Assembly: GCF_040450955.1 (NCBI RefSeq)
Contig: NZ_CP144373.1
Location: 310,001-374,000 of the forward strand
Source: Thermodesulfovibrio sp. 3907-1M
GTDB lineage: Bacteria > Nitrospirota > Thermodesulfovibrionia > Thermodesulfovibrionales > Thermodesulfovibrionaceae
DNA: 64,000 nt
Direction: 5' to 3'
The notes beneath the pieces are model-generated. The model had not been told where the DNA came from. It ran no database searches and saw only the letters and a list, made by a program, of their open reading frames with translations. How positions within the stretch are numbered: the first letter of the stretch is position 1; each line of letters opens with the position of its first letter. A program made the translations under genes and the position numbers. Below are positions 14,747 through 22,711 of this stretch, piece by piece.

Positions 14747-16255
14747 CTACCTCCTATTTTGCATTTTCCTTAATACGGAAAGAAGGGTTGAGAGATAGGT
14801 TTTTTTGAGTTTTGTCAAAATATCTGAGTTATTGATATCAAATAGCTCAAAATCCCTTAAGATTCTATTAAAATTATGCTCATTTAGAAGATTTTTGAGT
14901 TCCTCGTGATTATCTTTTTTCAGAAAATCAACGAGGAAATCATAGAGGGTTTGCTCACTGGTTTTGCATTTTGTAAGATGATTTTTCGCTGTTGTTTTGA
15001 GATTCTTAAGAAGTTCGGTAAGTTTATCCTCTGTAACAGCCTTTTCAAGCTTTGAAAGCAGGGATTTTGGCGGAATATTTTTTTCAAATTCTGATGCCTT
15101 GCGTATTGCAATTTTTTGAGTATTAGCGATGAGGAATTCTTCTGCAAGCGAACTAATGATGGATTTTAAAGCTTGTGGAGGAGTACTGACAGGTTTGCTG
15201 TATTTTTTATCTTTCTGTGCTATGTAGTATTTCTCACTTTCCTGCCATCCAATAACAAATCTTCCAAATCCAAGATGGGTGAGCATACCTATGCCTTTTT
15301 TCTGAAGCTGTCTGAGTCTGGGTATATCATCTTCTTTTACATCAATGATAAATGCAGAGCCTGCTGTAAAGCATATCTCAAGAGGTGTTTTAAGTCTCCA
15401 AACTGAGATAAATCCTTCCCATTCTTTAGCTCTGATAAAAGCTTTCTTTACAGGACAGCCTATAGCTCTCTCAAACTCCTTTATATCAACTACAGGAAAG
15501 CCATTTTCATTGTAAATGATCGTATCTGAAAGCAGTGTGAGAACAGCCTCACCAGCCTTAATATCTGAATCTTTTATCTCAGAGTAAAACTCAAAGGGTT
15601 CATCGCTAAGTATCTCAAATCTTACTTTTCCATACTGGTTACTTTTTGACCGTCCAAGATAGTAAACACCTTGGGGAAAACTCTTTTTAAATTCCAGCAG
15701 ATTCTCAGCACTACTGAGTATGAATCCCTCAAAAACCTGTCCTTCATCAATTGACTCGTAGTTGAATATAATTCCTTGTTTCGCAACTCCCGTGTGTCTG
15801 TCCCTTGAGTGGTGGAAGTTAATAGATTTATTGAGACTTTCAAGATAAATGCTGCTTTCTTTCAGTCTGCAGTAATTGCCATCAAAGGGTTTTGTCTGTA
15901 TTTCTTCATCTTCTATCTCTGTAAGGAGTAAATCGTAGATTTTACTGTCATCGTGCTTTTCCCTCTGTATGGAAAGAGGCACAGGATAATGTATCTGGAA
16001 TTCATTTTGGTAGTCTCTGCTTGCAATGTAGGCATTGAGGAATTTTATCTCGCCCTTTATAAACCACTTGAAAAATCTCTCATCGCTTTCTGCTACAGCA
16101 TTGAGCTTATTTTTCTCTATAAACTCATTTGCAAAAAGACCTCTTAGATGACTGCCAGGGATATAATCAAGGGTTGCAACCATGTTGGGATCTCCTGTGT
16201 TAGAACTAAAAATAAGTGGTGACAATGCAGTTATGCGATATCTTATTGCTTGCAT
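14747..16255 (-). CDS. csx10: Csx10 (Cas5-group RAMP) with helical C-terminal extension
   Basis: 502 residues. The RAMP part has YIPGSHLRGLFANEF near the start, LGRSKSNQYGKVRFE in the middle and the Gly-rich GIGMLTHLGFGRFVIG at about 321-336, matching Csx10, the Cas5-like subunit that marks subtype III-D. Residues about 358-502 are nearly all helical and charged, with no RAMP motif. Since the operon has no separate small subunit (Csm2/Cmr5), this tail may be a fused Cas11. That is inference; a Cas7-5-11 fusion is known in type III-Dv. Expected role: holds the crRNA 5' handle. It lies one base from the preceding stop, with GGAGG before the start. Confidence 0.83.
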   Translation of the reverse strand: MQAIRYRITALSPLIFSSNTGDPNMVATLDYIPGSHLRGLFANEFIEKNKLNAVAESDERFFKWFIKGEIKFLNAYIASRDYQNEFQIHYPVPLSIQREKHDDSKIYDLLLTEIEDEEIQTKPFDGNYCRLKESSIYLESLNKSINFHHSRDRHTGVAKQGIIFNYESIDEGQVFEGFILSSAENLLEFKKSFPQGVYYLGRSKSNQYGKVRFEILSDEPFEFYSEIKDSDIKAGEAVLTLLSDTIIYNENGFPVVDIKEFERAIGCPVKKAFIRAKEWEGFISVWRLKTPLEICFTAGSAFIIDVKEDDIPRLRQLQKKGIGMLTHLGFGRFVIGWQESEKYYIAQKDKKYSKPVSTPPQALKSIISSLAEEFLIANTQKIAIRKASEFEKNIPPKSLLSKLEKAVTEDKLTELLKNLKTTAKNHLTKCKTSEQTLYDFLVDFLKKDNHEELKNLLNEHNFNRILRDFELFDINNSDILTKLKKTYLSTLLSVLRKMQNRR

Positions 16256-16256
16256 A

Positions 16257-16919
16257 CTAACCCTCCATTTGCTTTATAAAATCTAACTCTTTTTCTCCTT
16301 CAAGTAGACTGCATCTTATCTCACCAAAGCCTCTGTTTCGCCTCGTTCCAAGTCTTGTGAGATTTAAACAGGCAAAGGAAAGAAGCATTAGAAATGAATC
16401 AGTGTTCTCTTTAAGTAAGACTGTGCCTTCAAAAACCGTTCCTTTTTTCAAAACTCTGCAGGTTCTAAGAGAGCCTTCCTTAGCCACTCCTTTTTCAATG
16501 GATGTTTGCTGTCTGATCTCTGTGTAGTATTTTCTGATTCCTTCAGGATTTACAATGTTTTGATATTCTTCCATACAGTAACTAAGCCATTGTCTGAGTT
16601 CATCATAATCTTTAACTGTGAGATTTGAGATAAACAGAGGGGAAGGCTTTTCACAGCCTGGGCTTCCAAAAAGTTGATTCACTATCAAGTATTCAGATGA
16701 GTTCTTTGTGAGGTCAAAGATTTTTATGCCAGCAGAACTAAGCATCTCACATACCTCTGTAGCTGAATCTCTAAGACATCCCTTAATTCTTTTTGAAGGA
16801 ACATATGGAATGCCAATCTCGTCAAACACTACATCTGAATCAATAACTGCACCAAAGCCTTCAGCAGAACCTACAAGGCAAGCAGACTTTAACTCAATCT
16901 TTAGTTTAAGCTGTTTCAT
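16257..16919 (-). CDS. Csm3-like Cas7 backbone subunit
   Basis: 220 residues, a single RAMP domain. LVGSAEGFGAVIDSDVVFDE carries the loop aspartates used by Csm3 to cleave target RNA. VPSKRIKGCLRDSA is the RAMP helix motif, and RLGTRRNRGFGEIRC is the Gly-rich loop. It should be one of the crRNA-binding backbone subunits of the III-D complex. Its ATG overlaps the Cas10 stop by four bases and has GGAGG upstream, consistent with coupled translation. Confidence 0.83.
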   Translation of the reverse strand: MKQLKLKIELKSACLVGSAEGFGAVIDSDVVFDEIGIPYVPSKRIKGCLRDSATEVCEMLSSAGIKIFDLTKNSSEYLIVNQLFGSPGCEKPSPLFISNLTVKDYDELRQWLSYCMEEYQNIVNPEGIRKYYTEIRQQTSIEKGVAKEGSLRTCRVLKKGTVFEGTVLLKENTDSFLMLLSFACLNLTRLGTRRNRGFGEIRCSLLEGEKELDFIKQMEG

Positions 16920-18481
16920 TGTTCGCCTCCATTTAGTGCAAACTCTGGATAAAGCTCCATGAGCTCTATCATGTCAAGATATGGAGTTTTCTCATCTATA
17001 ACAAGCTTTGTTCCATTAAAATGTTTGTATCCTGGTAATCGTATCCCCCTTGCTCTAAGCTCAATCTCAAATAATTCCTGTGCATGCCTGCCAGAGTAAA
17101 GGGCTTCTCTAAGTTTCATTATCTTTGTTCTTGGATACATGCTTTTGCCTCTTTTATCCTTTTTCTTTAGTTCATATACTCCTTTTAAGAGTTCGTCAAG
17201 CTCAGAGAGTTTATAGGGTCTTAATGTAAGCGAGTAACCGGAGAATTGATAGTGATTTTTTCTTATCTCTTCAATAGAGCCAGAGAATCCTCCATAGGAA
17301 AGATGAAAGTCAATCCATGAGCCATCATCTCTTTCGTATTTTCTTCTGTCTTTTGCTTTTTTAAGAAGCTGTTCGGCAAGAGCATAACCTCTGTAAAAAG
17401 GATATTTTGTCTTTGTAATTGCCACACCTGCACAGGCACTTATTCGTAATCCATCACTAACTTTTTGTCTTTCAAACTCTTCAAGAAACAACTTCGCAAG
17501 CCATACTCCAAGCCTGCCTTCAGATACAAAGGTTATGTCATCTCCACCTATGATTATCGGTCTTACTGGGAGTATCGTTTTATTATCTTTCTTGTGCAGT
17601 TCAAAGTCATTACTCATTCTTGGAATCTCTTCAATGAGTCTTTTGAGCATTATCTTAAAGCATCTGAGAGTTGCTTCAGTCAGGGAGACTGAGAGCTTCC
17701 GTAAATCAGGTAGAGTTTTCTGATTCATGAATCTTTTACTCATATTATTTCCATCTATGTGAACGATAGCTATGTGGCTGTCTTTATGTTTTTTCTGACC
17801 AAGCTGTTCAAGCTCATTTGTAAAATCATACTGCTCTGGTAGAGCATTTTCCTCAATCACATTTTTTAAAATCTCCCTGTATTTCTTAGTTGCTTGGTCT
17901 ACTACCGCTATCTTTGCATTGGCAACACTTGATATGTAATCCCTCTCATCAGATGGAAGGTTATCACACCATACCTCTCTGGAATAACCAGTTCTTGCAC
18001 AATCAGCTGTGATGCCATGTCTTGGAATCACTGTTTGCGGAACGAATTTTGCTTTGTTTTCGGCGAGAGTTTCAAAAAGAGTCTTCAGAGTTTGGGAGAA
18101 GTTGTCATTAAGATCAATTCTGCCAATAGCAGCAGCTACTGTGACCCCAGGACAGTAAACAAGAAGCATTTTACTCCATTGTTCAATAAACTGCCTTGCT
18201 TTGTTTTCATCGGCAAAAAGTAAGAAAGCATTTCCTCCACCGACATAACCTACTTCATAGGGTGCGTCTTTTTTTATTGCTATTTTTTCAGGTTTGTTTT
18301 TCCAGTCCTCCAGTAGTGAGCTGTTCACTTCACCAAATACTTCTTTGATTGCTTCTTCAAGATAGACTTTGTAGATTTTCTCTTCAACTATGAAGGATGC
18401 ACCCAGATTTTCTTTGAGATTGTTGGTACTGAAGATATACTTCTGGATGGATACTGTGTCAAGTAGCACGCCAAAACACAT
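16916..18481 (-). CDS. cas10: Cas10 large subunit without HD domain
   Basis: 521 residues. It opens directly with palm-type sequence (VLLDTVSIQKYIFSTNNLKE), with no HD nuclease domain, as usual for subtype III-D. The first palm domain has GGGNAFLLF (about 81-89). The second has the cyclase motif IIIGGDDITFVSEG with GGDD at 312-315, and VHIDGNNMSKRF before it. Intact GGDD predicts synthesis of cyclic oligoadenylates on target RNA binding, which fits the CARF effector encoded just upstream. The missing HD domain predicts no Cas10 DNase. A strong AAAGGAGG precedes the ATG. Confidence 0.92.
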   Translation of the reverse strand: MCFGVLLDTVSIQKYIFSTNNLKENLGASFIVEEKIYKVYLEEAIKEVFGEVNSSLLEDWKNKPEKIAIKKDAPYEVGYVGGGNAFLLFADENKARQFIEQWSKMLLVYCPGVTVAAAIGRIDLNDNFSQTLKTLFETLAENKAKFVPQTVIPRHGITADCARTGYSREVWCDNLPSDERDYISSVANAKIAVVDQATKKYREILKNVIEENALPEQYDFTNELEQLGQKKHKDSHIAIVHIDGNNMSKRFMNQKTLPDLRKLSVSLTEATLRCFKIMLKRLIEEIPRMSNDFELHKKDNKTILPVRPIIIGGDDITFVSEGRLGVWLAKLFLEEFERQKVSDGLRISACAGVAITKTKYPFYRGYALAEQLLKKAKDRRKYERDDGSWIDFHLSYGGFSGSIEEIRKNHYQFSGYSLTLRPYKLSELDELLKGVYELKKKDKRGKSMYPRTKIMKLREALYSGRHAQELFEIELRARGIRLPGYKHFNGTKLVIDEKTPYLDMIELMELYPEFALNGGEQ

Positions 18482-18511
18482 AAATACCTCCTTTAAGAGA
18501 GATTAAAAAAT

Positions 18512-19744
18512 CTATTTAATTAATTCTTTTATTCGGTCAACGAAGACCTCTTCCCTTAAATCCCTTTCACTGAGAACTATTAAGCTTTCACCTCCTCCTG
18601 TATCAATGCTGAGTTCTGAATTCAGTATTTTCGCTTGCTCTTCATCAAGTCTTGTTACTAAAATAGCTTTTGCTTCATCTCCACCAATCTGCCTTGTTCT
18701 GAGGAATATCTCAAATCCTTTGCTTTTACAAAGACCTCTTCTGTCAGAGGTGGTGCAGGAGATTCCAATTAGTTGATAGCCCTTGATGAGTACAACATCA
18801 AGTTCAAACTTTTGATTCCCCCACTCAGGCTTTTTTATCTCTATGTTGCTTTCTATATGGAAGTTACTGAAGGAAAAATGTTTTTTAACCATGTCAAAGA
18901 CATACTGTTCAAGCCATCCTCCATCAAGAAACCTTACAGTTTCTTTCAATTGCTTGTTTTTGGTAGGTTCTTTGAAGGAGCCATCTTTGTCGTATAACCT
19001 GAACTCTTCGGGCATGGCTTGAAAAATGCTGATCAGAGGCTCTTTTACTTTACTGTTTCTGAGTTCATCGGAGATATCTTTTACTTTTTCTATAAGATTA
19101 TCACCCTTTGTAAATAGCCTTCTATTATATGCATTATAAAATTCCTTAAGTCTGTCATTTTCTATGAGCTCTTTAAAACATGATAATGCTTTGCTGAAGT
19201 CTTCATGATAAATTTTTTTATCTTTTATATATCCGTGAAGCTCAATAATTTCATCTATTGTAAGAATTACTTCACATCTGAGATCAGGCGTGAATGATTT
19301 TTCTTTGTCAAAGACGATTCTGAAGTTTCTTGCATCAAGATAGGAAAAAGACGCTGAATGCTTGTATTCAGCAAGCCATTTGTAAACATGAATTCCCATT
19401 ACCTTTGTCCCACCTGTGTAGTTAAGATGAACTTCTAAAGAGGAAAGTTTATTTTTCAGATGTTGGTTGAGGTCATGATTAATTGCTGATGGCGAGCTTA
19501 CATCAGAAAGAGGAACGAAACAGAATTGTAAATTTCTGTTATGGTATCTTTTTTTTGTGAGAGTTTGAATGTTTTCTGCATAATTACGAGTTCCGCTTTG
19601 ATTAATCTGTCTGTTTTCTTCTGAGTATATGAGATAGATTTTATTTATATTGAGATTGGTTTTGAGGAAGTAATTAAGAACAACGAAATTTGGTAAAGGA
19701 TTTGTGCCAACCAGAAGTATTATGGTGTCAAACCTATTATTCAT
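18512..19744 (-). CDS. CARF-domain effector with PD-(D/E)XK-like nuclease domain (Card1/Can2-like)
   Basis: 410 residues. The N-terminal CARF domain has LLVGTNPLPNF at the ligand-binding first loop and NYTGGTKVMGIHVYK (108-122), the GGTK-M signature. The C-terminal domain from about 270 looks like the nuclease of Card1/Can2 proteins: GGWLEQYVFD (Glu 279), FELDVVLIKG (Asp 316). Where active members have E-x-K, this protein reads ISCTTS (Ser 329, Cys 330, Thr 331). Lys 340/342 and Glu 345 follow in KSKGFEIFLRTRQIGGDEAKA. It should bind a cyclic oligoadenylate made by Cas10. Whether it cuts nucleic acid is open. It is the first gene of the operon. Confidence 0.85.
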   Translation of the reverse strand: MNNRFDTIILLVGTNPLPNFVVLNYFLKTNLNINKIYLIYSEENRQINQSGTRNYAENIQTLTKKRYHNRNLQFCFVPLSDVSSPSAINHDLNQHLKNKLSSLEVHLNYTGGTKVMGIHVYKWLAEYKHSASFSYLDARNFRIVFDKEKSFTPDLRCEVILTIDEIIELHGYIKDKKIYHEDFSKALSCFKELIENDRLKEFYNAYNRRLFTKGDNLIEKVKDISDELRNSKVKEPLISIFQAMPEEFRLYDKDGSFKEPTKNKQLKETVRFLDGGWLEQYVFDMVKKHFSFSNFHIESNIEIKKPEWGNQKFELDVVLIKGYQLIGISCTTSDRRGLCKSKGFEIFLRTRQIGGDEAKAILVTRLDEEQAKILNSELSIDTGGGESLIVLSERDLREEVFVDRIKELIK

Positions 19745-19761
19745 AAAGTTTGATTTGAATG

Positions 19762-19790
19762 ATATAAAACATTATTGATATTTATGTCAA
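19762..19790 (-). promoter_or_regulatory. Promoter of the cas operon
   Basis: On the minus strand a perfect -35 TTGACA (19785-19790) is followed by 17 bp and TTATAT (19762-19767). Transcription would begin about ten bases before the CARF gene start. Confidence 0.7.
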
Positions 19791-19826
19791 CTTTTTATGT
19801 TATTCCGATGGTGCATCCTTTTTTCT

Positions 19827-19955
19827 TTGTCATTCCGAGCGTTTTTCTCTGACATTCCGAACCTGCCAGAGGCAGGTGAGGAATCTCCTCTTTGTCTTTC
19901 AGTATTGGAATTAGTCAGAGATTCCTCGGGCGGGATGCCACCCTCGGAATGACAA
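19827..19955. mobile_element. MITE-like hairpin repeat, copy 5 (variant, inverted)
   Basis: Same ends as the array-embedded copies (TTGTCATTCCGAG and CTCGGAATGACAA) but in the opposite inner orientation and longer, with an extra stretch including the small palindrome CCTGCCAGAGGCAGG. It lies upstream of the cas promoter, so related elements border both sides of the CRISPR-Cas locus. The rest of the 19745-20088 gap holds the cas promoter, a short repeated motif (19980-20041) and the next gene's -10 box. Confidence 0.7.
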
Positions 19956-19979
19956 GGAAAAGCCGAATGATAAGCGGAA

Positions 19980-20041
19980 GTAATTGAAAATTAGGGAAGC
20001 TATAAATTATTGATTTTCAAGAATTTGTAACTTTTTAAACA
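19980..20041. repeat. Short interspersed motif, copy A (copy B at 23945-24005)
   Basis: Starts GTAATTGAAAATTAG and ends GAATTTGTA...AAAC. A second copy of about three-quarters identity lies at 23945-24005, upstream of another gene. This copy could fold (TTGAAAAT with ATTTTCAA), but the pairing is not kept in copy B. Confidence 0.45.
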
Positions 20042-20076
20042 GTTTCATAAAAACATGGATTAATTTGGTTTTATGT

Positions 20077-20082
20077 TATAAT
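20077..20082 (+). promoter_or_regulatory. -10 box deciding the start of the DtxR-like gene
   Basis: TATAAT six bases before GTG 20089. A TTG codon at 20065 would lie upstream of the transcript, so GTG is the likely start and the mRNA is probably leaderless. Confidence 0.5.
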
Positions 20083-20088
20083 AATTAT

Positions 20089-20487
20089 GTGAATGCTGAA
20101 ATAAAATTAGAACTAACTGAAAATCTTGAAGACTATTTATATGATATCTTTGAAATTTTGAAAACTGCTCCTATTGCAAGAATAAAGGATATTGCAAAAA
20201 AAAGAAATGTAAAACTTTCCAGTGCAGTTATTGCTGCAAAAAGCCTTGCTGAAAAAGGTTTGATAAACTATCAGAAATATGAGTATATTACACTAACTGA
20301 AAAAGGACTTAAAATAGCAAAAGAAATTGAAAATAAAAAGAAAATACTTTATAAATTTTTAACTGAAATTCTTAAAGTAACTCCAGAATCTGCTCAAAGA
20401 GATGCTCATAAGATGGAACATGATTTATCAGAGGAAACAATAAAGAAGATTATTGAGTTTACGAAAAATTTTAAAGGCATCTCTTAA
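20089..20487 (+). CDS. DtxR/MntR-family metal-dependent transcriptional regulator
   Basis: About 132 residues from GTG 20089. LTENLEDYLYDIFEI is the characteristic first helix of the family. The winged helix-turn-helix (ARIKDIAKKRNVKLSSAVIAAKSLAEKGLI) and wing follow, then a dimerisation helix with AQRDAHKMEHDLSEETIKKI, containing the His/Glu metal-site residues of DtxR/MntR. There is no SH3-like third domain, so the size is that of MntR. Likely an Fe2+ or Mn2+ sensor. It is a single gene, convergent with the cysteine synthase operon. Confidence 0.8.
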   Translation: MNAEIKLELTENLEDYLYDIFEILKTAPIARIKDIAKKRNVKLSSAVIAAKSLAEKGLINYQKYEYITLTEKGLKIAKEIENKKKILYKFLTEILKVTPESAQRDAHKMEHDLSEETIKKIIEFTKNFKGIS

Positions 20488-20488
20488 A

Positions 20489-21397
20489 TTACGGTGGGCA
20501 TTTGCTGCAGATTGATGCAAAAAGTGATGTTGAAAGGTATCTGTCTCCCCTGTCAGGTAAAATTACAACAATAACTCCACTACGAAGTTCACTGGCTTTT
20601 TTCAATGCTACATGCATTGCAGCACCAGAGGACATTCCAACAAATACTCCTTCTCTTATTGCTAATTTCCTCGTTGTATCAAATGCTTCTTCATCATTTA
20701 CATAAATTTTTTCATCAAGCCTTGATGGATCAAAAATTTTAGGCACAATTGATTCAGACATATTTTTCAATCCCTGAATTCTGTGTCCTGGCACAGGTTC
20801 AACTCCGATGATCTGAATATTGCTATTAAACTCTTTAAGGCGTTTACTTACGCCCATAACTGTTCCTGTTGTCCCCATCCCTGCCACAAAATGAGTGACT
20901 TCACCCTTTGTTTGCTCTATAATTTCTTTTCCAGTTGTTTCATAATGAGCCCTTATGTTGGCTTCATTGTCAAACTGATTTGGCATAAAATAAAGCTCAG
21001 GTGCTTCCTCGTATATCTGATAGGCAAGCTTTATTGCTCCATCAGTGCTTTCTTCAGCAGAAGATAGAATTAATTCTGCACCAAGCGCTTCAAGGACTCT
21101 TCTTCTTTCCACACTCACACAGGCAGGCATTACAAGTTTTATCCTGTATCCTTTAGCTGCAGCAATCATCGCAAGCCCTATACCTGTATTGCCTGAAGTC
21201 GGTTCAAGTATTATTCTATCCTTTGTAAGTAAGCCTTTTTCTTCTGCTTCTTTTATCATGTAAAAAGCAGTTCTGTCTTTAACAGAACCACCAGGATTTG
21301 CTCCCTCAAATTTTCCGTATAGCAATACTTTCGGATTTGGATTAATTCTGTCAAGCCTTATAAGTGGCGTATTTCCTATAACATCTAAAACGCTCAT
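20489..21397 (-). CDS. Cysteine synthase family PLP enzyme (CysK/CysM)
   Basis: 302 residues of fold-type II. The PLP lysine is in NPGGSVKDRTAF. The phosphate/substrate loop is EPTSGNTGIGLA, GMGTTGTVMGVSKRL binds the PLP phosphate, and the C-terminal SSGAAMHVAL and LPDRGDRYLST are standard. It makes cysteine from O-acetylserine (or O-phosphoserine) and sulfide. The plain ending and length suit CysK/CysM rather than cystathionine beta-synthase. Last gene of the hisC-hisB-thyX operon; a TATAAT seven bases before its ATG could give it its own leaderless transcript. Confidence 0.88.
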   Translation of the reverse strand: MSVLDVIGNTPLIRLDRINPNPKVLLYGKFEGANPGGSVKDRTAFYMIKEAEEKGLLTKDRIILEPTSGNTGIGLAMIAAAKGYRIKLVMPACVSVERRRVLEALGAELILSSAEESTDGAIKLAYQIYEEAPELYFMPNQFDNEANIRAHYETTGKEIIEQTKGEVTHFVAGMGTTGTVMGVSKRLKEFNSNIQIIGVEPVPGHRIQGLKNMSESIVPKIFDPSRLDEKIYVNDEEAFDTTRKLAIREGVFVGMSSGAAMHVALKKASELRSGVIVVILPDRGDRYLSTSLFASICSKCPP

Positions 21398-21410
21398 AAA
21401 AATTATTATA

Positions 21411-22139
21411 TCACAATTTTTTAAACTTTTTCCTTACTTTTTCAATCTCTCCGCAGCTGAATTTACCTTCAGGACAGGCTCCTTTAAGACATGCGGGTCC
21501 TGCGTCTTTAAAAAGTCTTGGAGCAATTTTTTTTACAAGTTTCAGCATCTCTGTTGCGAGTTCTCTTATCTCCCATTGAGCACGATTACAGCAGCGAACT
21601 CTGAAAAAATGAAGTAATTCTCTTGCATTCATTGTAATAACTATCTTGGTTTCAGCAGCATTTGGAAGCACAAATCTTGCATCTTGCCGTGCTAGTTCTC
21701 CTTTTAATCCCTGTTTTTCCAGTGCCTGAAGAATTCTGCAGTAGTATTCATGAGCTTTTTGCATCGCCTCAAGAAAAATTTTCTTTATTTCTTCATTTTT
21801 ATTTATTGTATGAGGAATTATAAAGTCAAAGCCCTTTTCTTCACTCACATATCTCTGCGATTGTTGACTGTAGGAGGCAATTCTATGTCTTACAAGCTGA
21901 TGAGAACATGCCCTTGAGATTCCTTCAACAGCAAAACTGAAACTTACATGTTCAAAAGGGCTCAGATGTCCACTTTCTCTTAAAAGATTGATTAATCTCT
22001 CTTTCTCATCTTCTGTTAATTTCTCTTTTAATTCATCAACTCCTACAGAACTGTAACAGAGTCTTGCAGAGAGAGCAACCACCTCTTCAGGGTCTGGTGT
22101 ATGACTAAGAATTGATACTTTAAGAGAGGCTTCTTTCAT
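21411..22139 (-). CDS. thyX: Flavin-dependent thymidylate synthase ThyX
   Basis: 242 residues. The ThyX signature RHRxxSxxxxSxRY is present as RHRIASYSQQSQRY, with further motifs NARELLHFFRVRCCNRAQWEIR. It methylates dUMP using methylene-tetrahydrofolate and FADH2. The C-terminal part adds four cysteines (CLKGACPEGKFSCG) that may bind metal. Start overlaps the hisB stop (ATGA at 22136-22139). Confidence 0.95.
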   Translation of the reverse strand: MKEASLKVSILSHTPDPEEVVALSARLCYSSVGVDELKEKLTEDEKERLINLLRESGHLSPFEHVSFSFAVEGISRACSHQLVRHRIASYSQQSQRYVSEEKGFDFIIPHTINKNEEIKKIFLEAMQKAHEYYCRILQALEKQGLKGELARQDARFVLPNAAETKIVITMNARELLHFFRVRCCNRAQWEIRELATEMLKLVKKIAPRLFKDAGPACLKGACPEGKFSCGEIEKVRKKFKKL

Positions 22140-22711
22140 AGCGTGCCTTTTGTGGATGGCAAACTTTCTCCCACCACTCTGCTTGCTTCATGTATTGCTT
22201 TTGCAAAGGCTTTAAACATGGATTCAACAACATGATGGAGATCTTTCCCATAAAGGACATTAACATGCAAGCTTATTTTTGCATTGTTAACAACTGCTCT
22301 GAAAAACTCTTCAAAGAGTCCAATATCAATATCCCTGATACATCCTTCAAATGGAACATTGTAAACAAGAAAGGCTCTGCCTCCGATGTCTAAAGAAACT
22401 TGAGTCAGTGCCTCATCCATTGGAATTGATGCAAAACCGTATCTTTTTATACCTTTTCTATCTTCCAGAGCTTTATCAATACATTTGCCTAAGACAATTC
22501 CCATGTCCTCAATTAAATGGTGATAATCTACATGTATGTCACCTTTTGCCTCAATAGTTAAATCAAATTTTCCATGAAAAGCAAAAAGTTCAAACATGTG
22601 GTCTAAAAATCCAATGGATGTAGTTATATCAGCCTGCCCATTTCCATCTAAGTTAAACTCAATTTTAATATCTGTTTCCTTTGTTTTTCTTTTTAGTGAG
22701 GCTTTTCTCAC
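22136..22711 (-). CDS. hisB: Imidazoleglycerol-phosphate dehydratase
   Basis: 191 residues, the usual size of the monofunctional enzyme. SIGFLDHMFELFAFHG and HVDYHHLIEDMGIVLG carry the His/Glu/Asp ligands of the dimanganese site. The second half-repeat has SLHVNVLYGKDLHHVVESMFKAF. It catalyses step 6 of histidine synthesis. It overlaps hisC by four bases upstream and thyX by four bases downstream. Confidence 0.96.
   Translation of the reverse strand: MRKASLKRKTKETDIKIEFNLDGNGQADITTSIGFLDHMFELFAFHGKFDLTIEAKGDIHVDYHHLIEDMGIVLGKCIDKALEDRKGIKRYGFASIPMDEALTQVSLDIGGRAFLVYNVPFEGCIRDIDIGLFEEFFRAVVNNAKISLHVNVLYGKDLHHVVESMFKAFAKAIHEASRVVGESLPSTKGTL

Noticed and set aside
16916-18481. HD nuclease domain in Cas10
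   Set aside because: The protein begins directly with palm sequence and no HD motif is seen in the first 100 residues.
20065-20088. TTG start for the DtxR-like gene
   Set aside because: The TATAAT box lies downstream of it, and the family's first helix begins right after GTG 20089.
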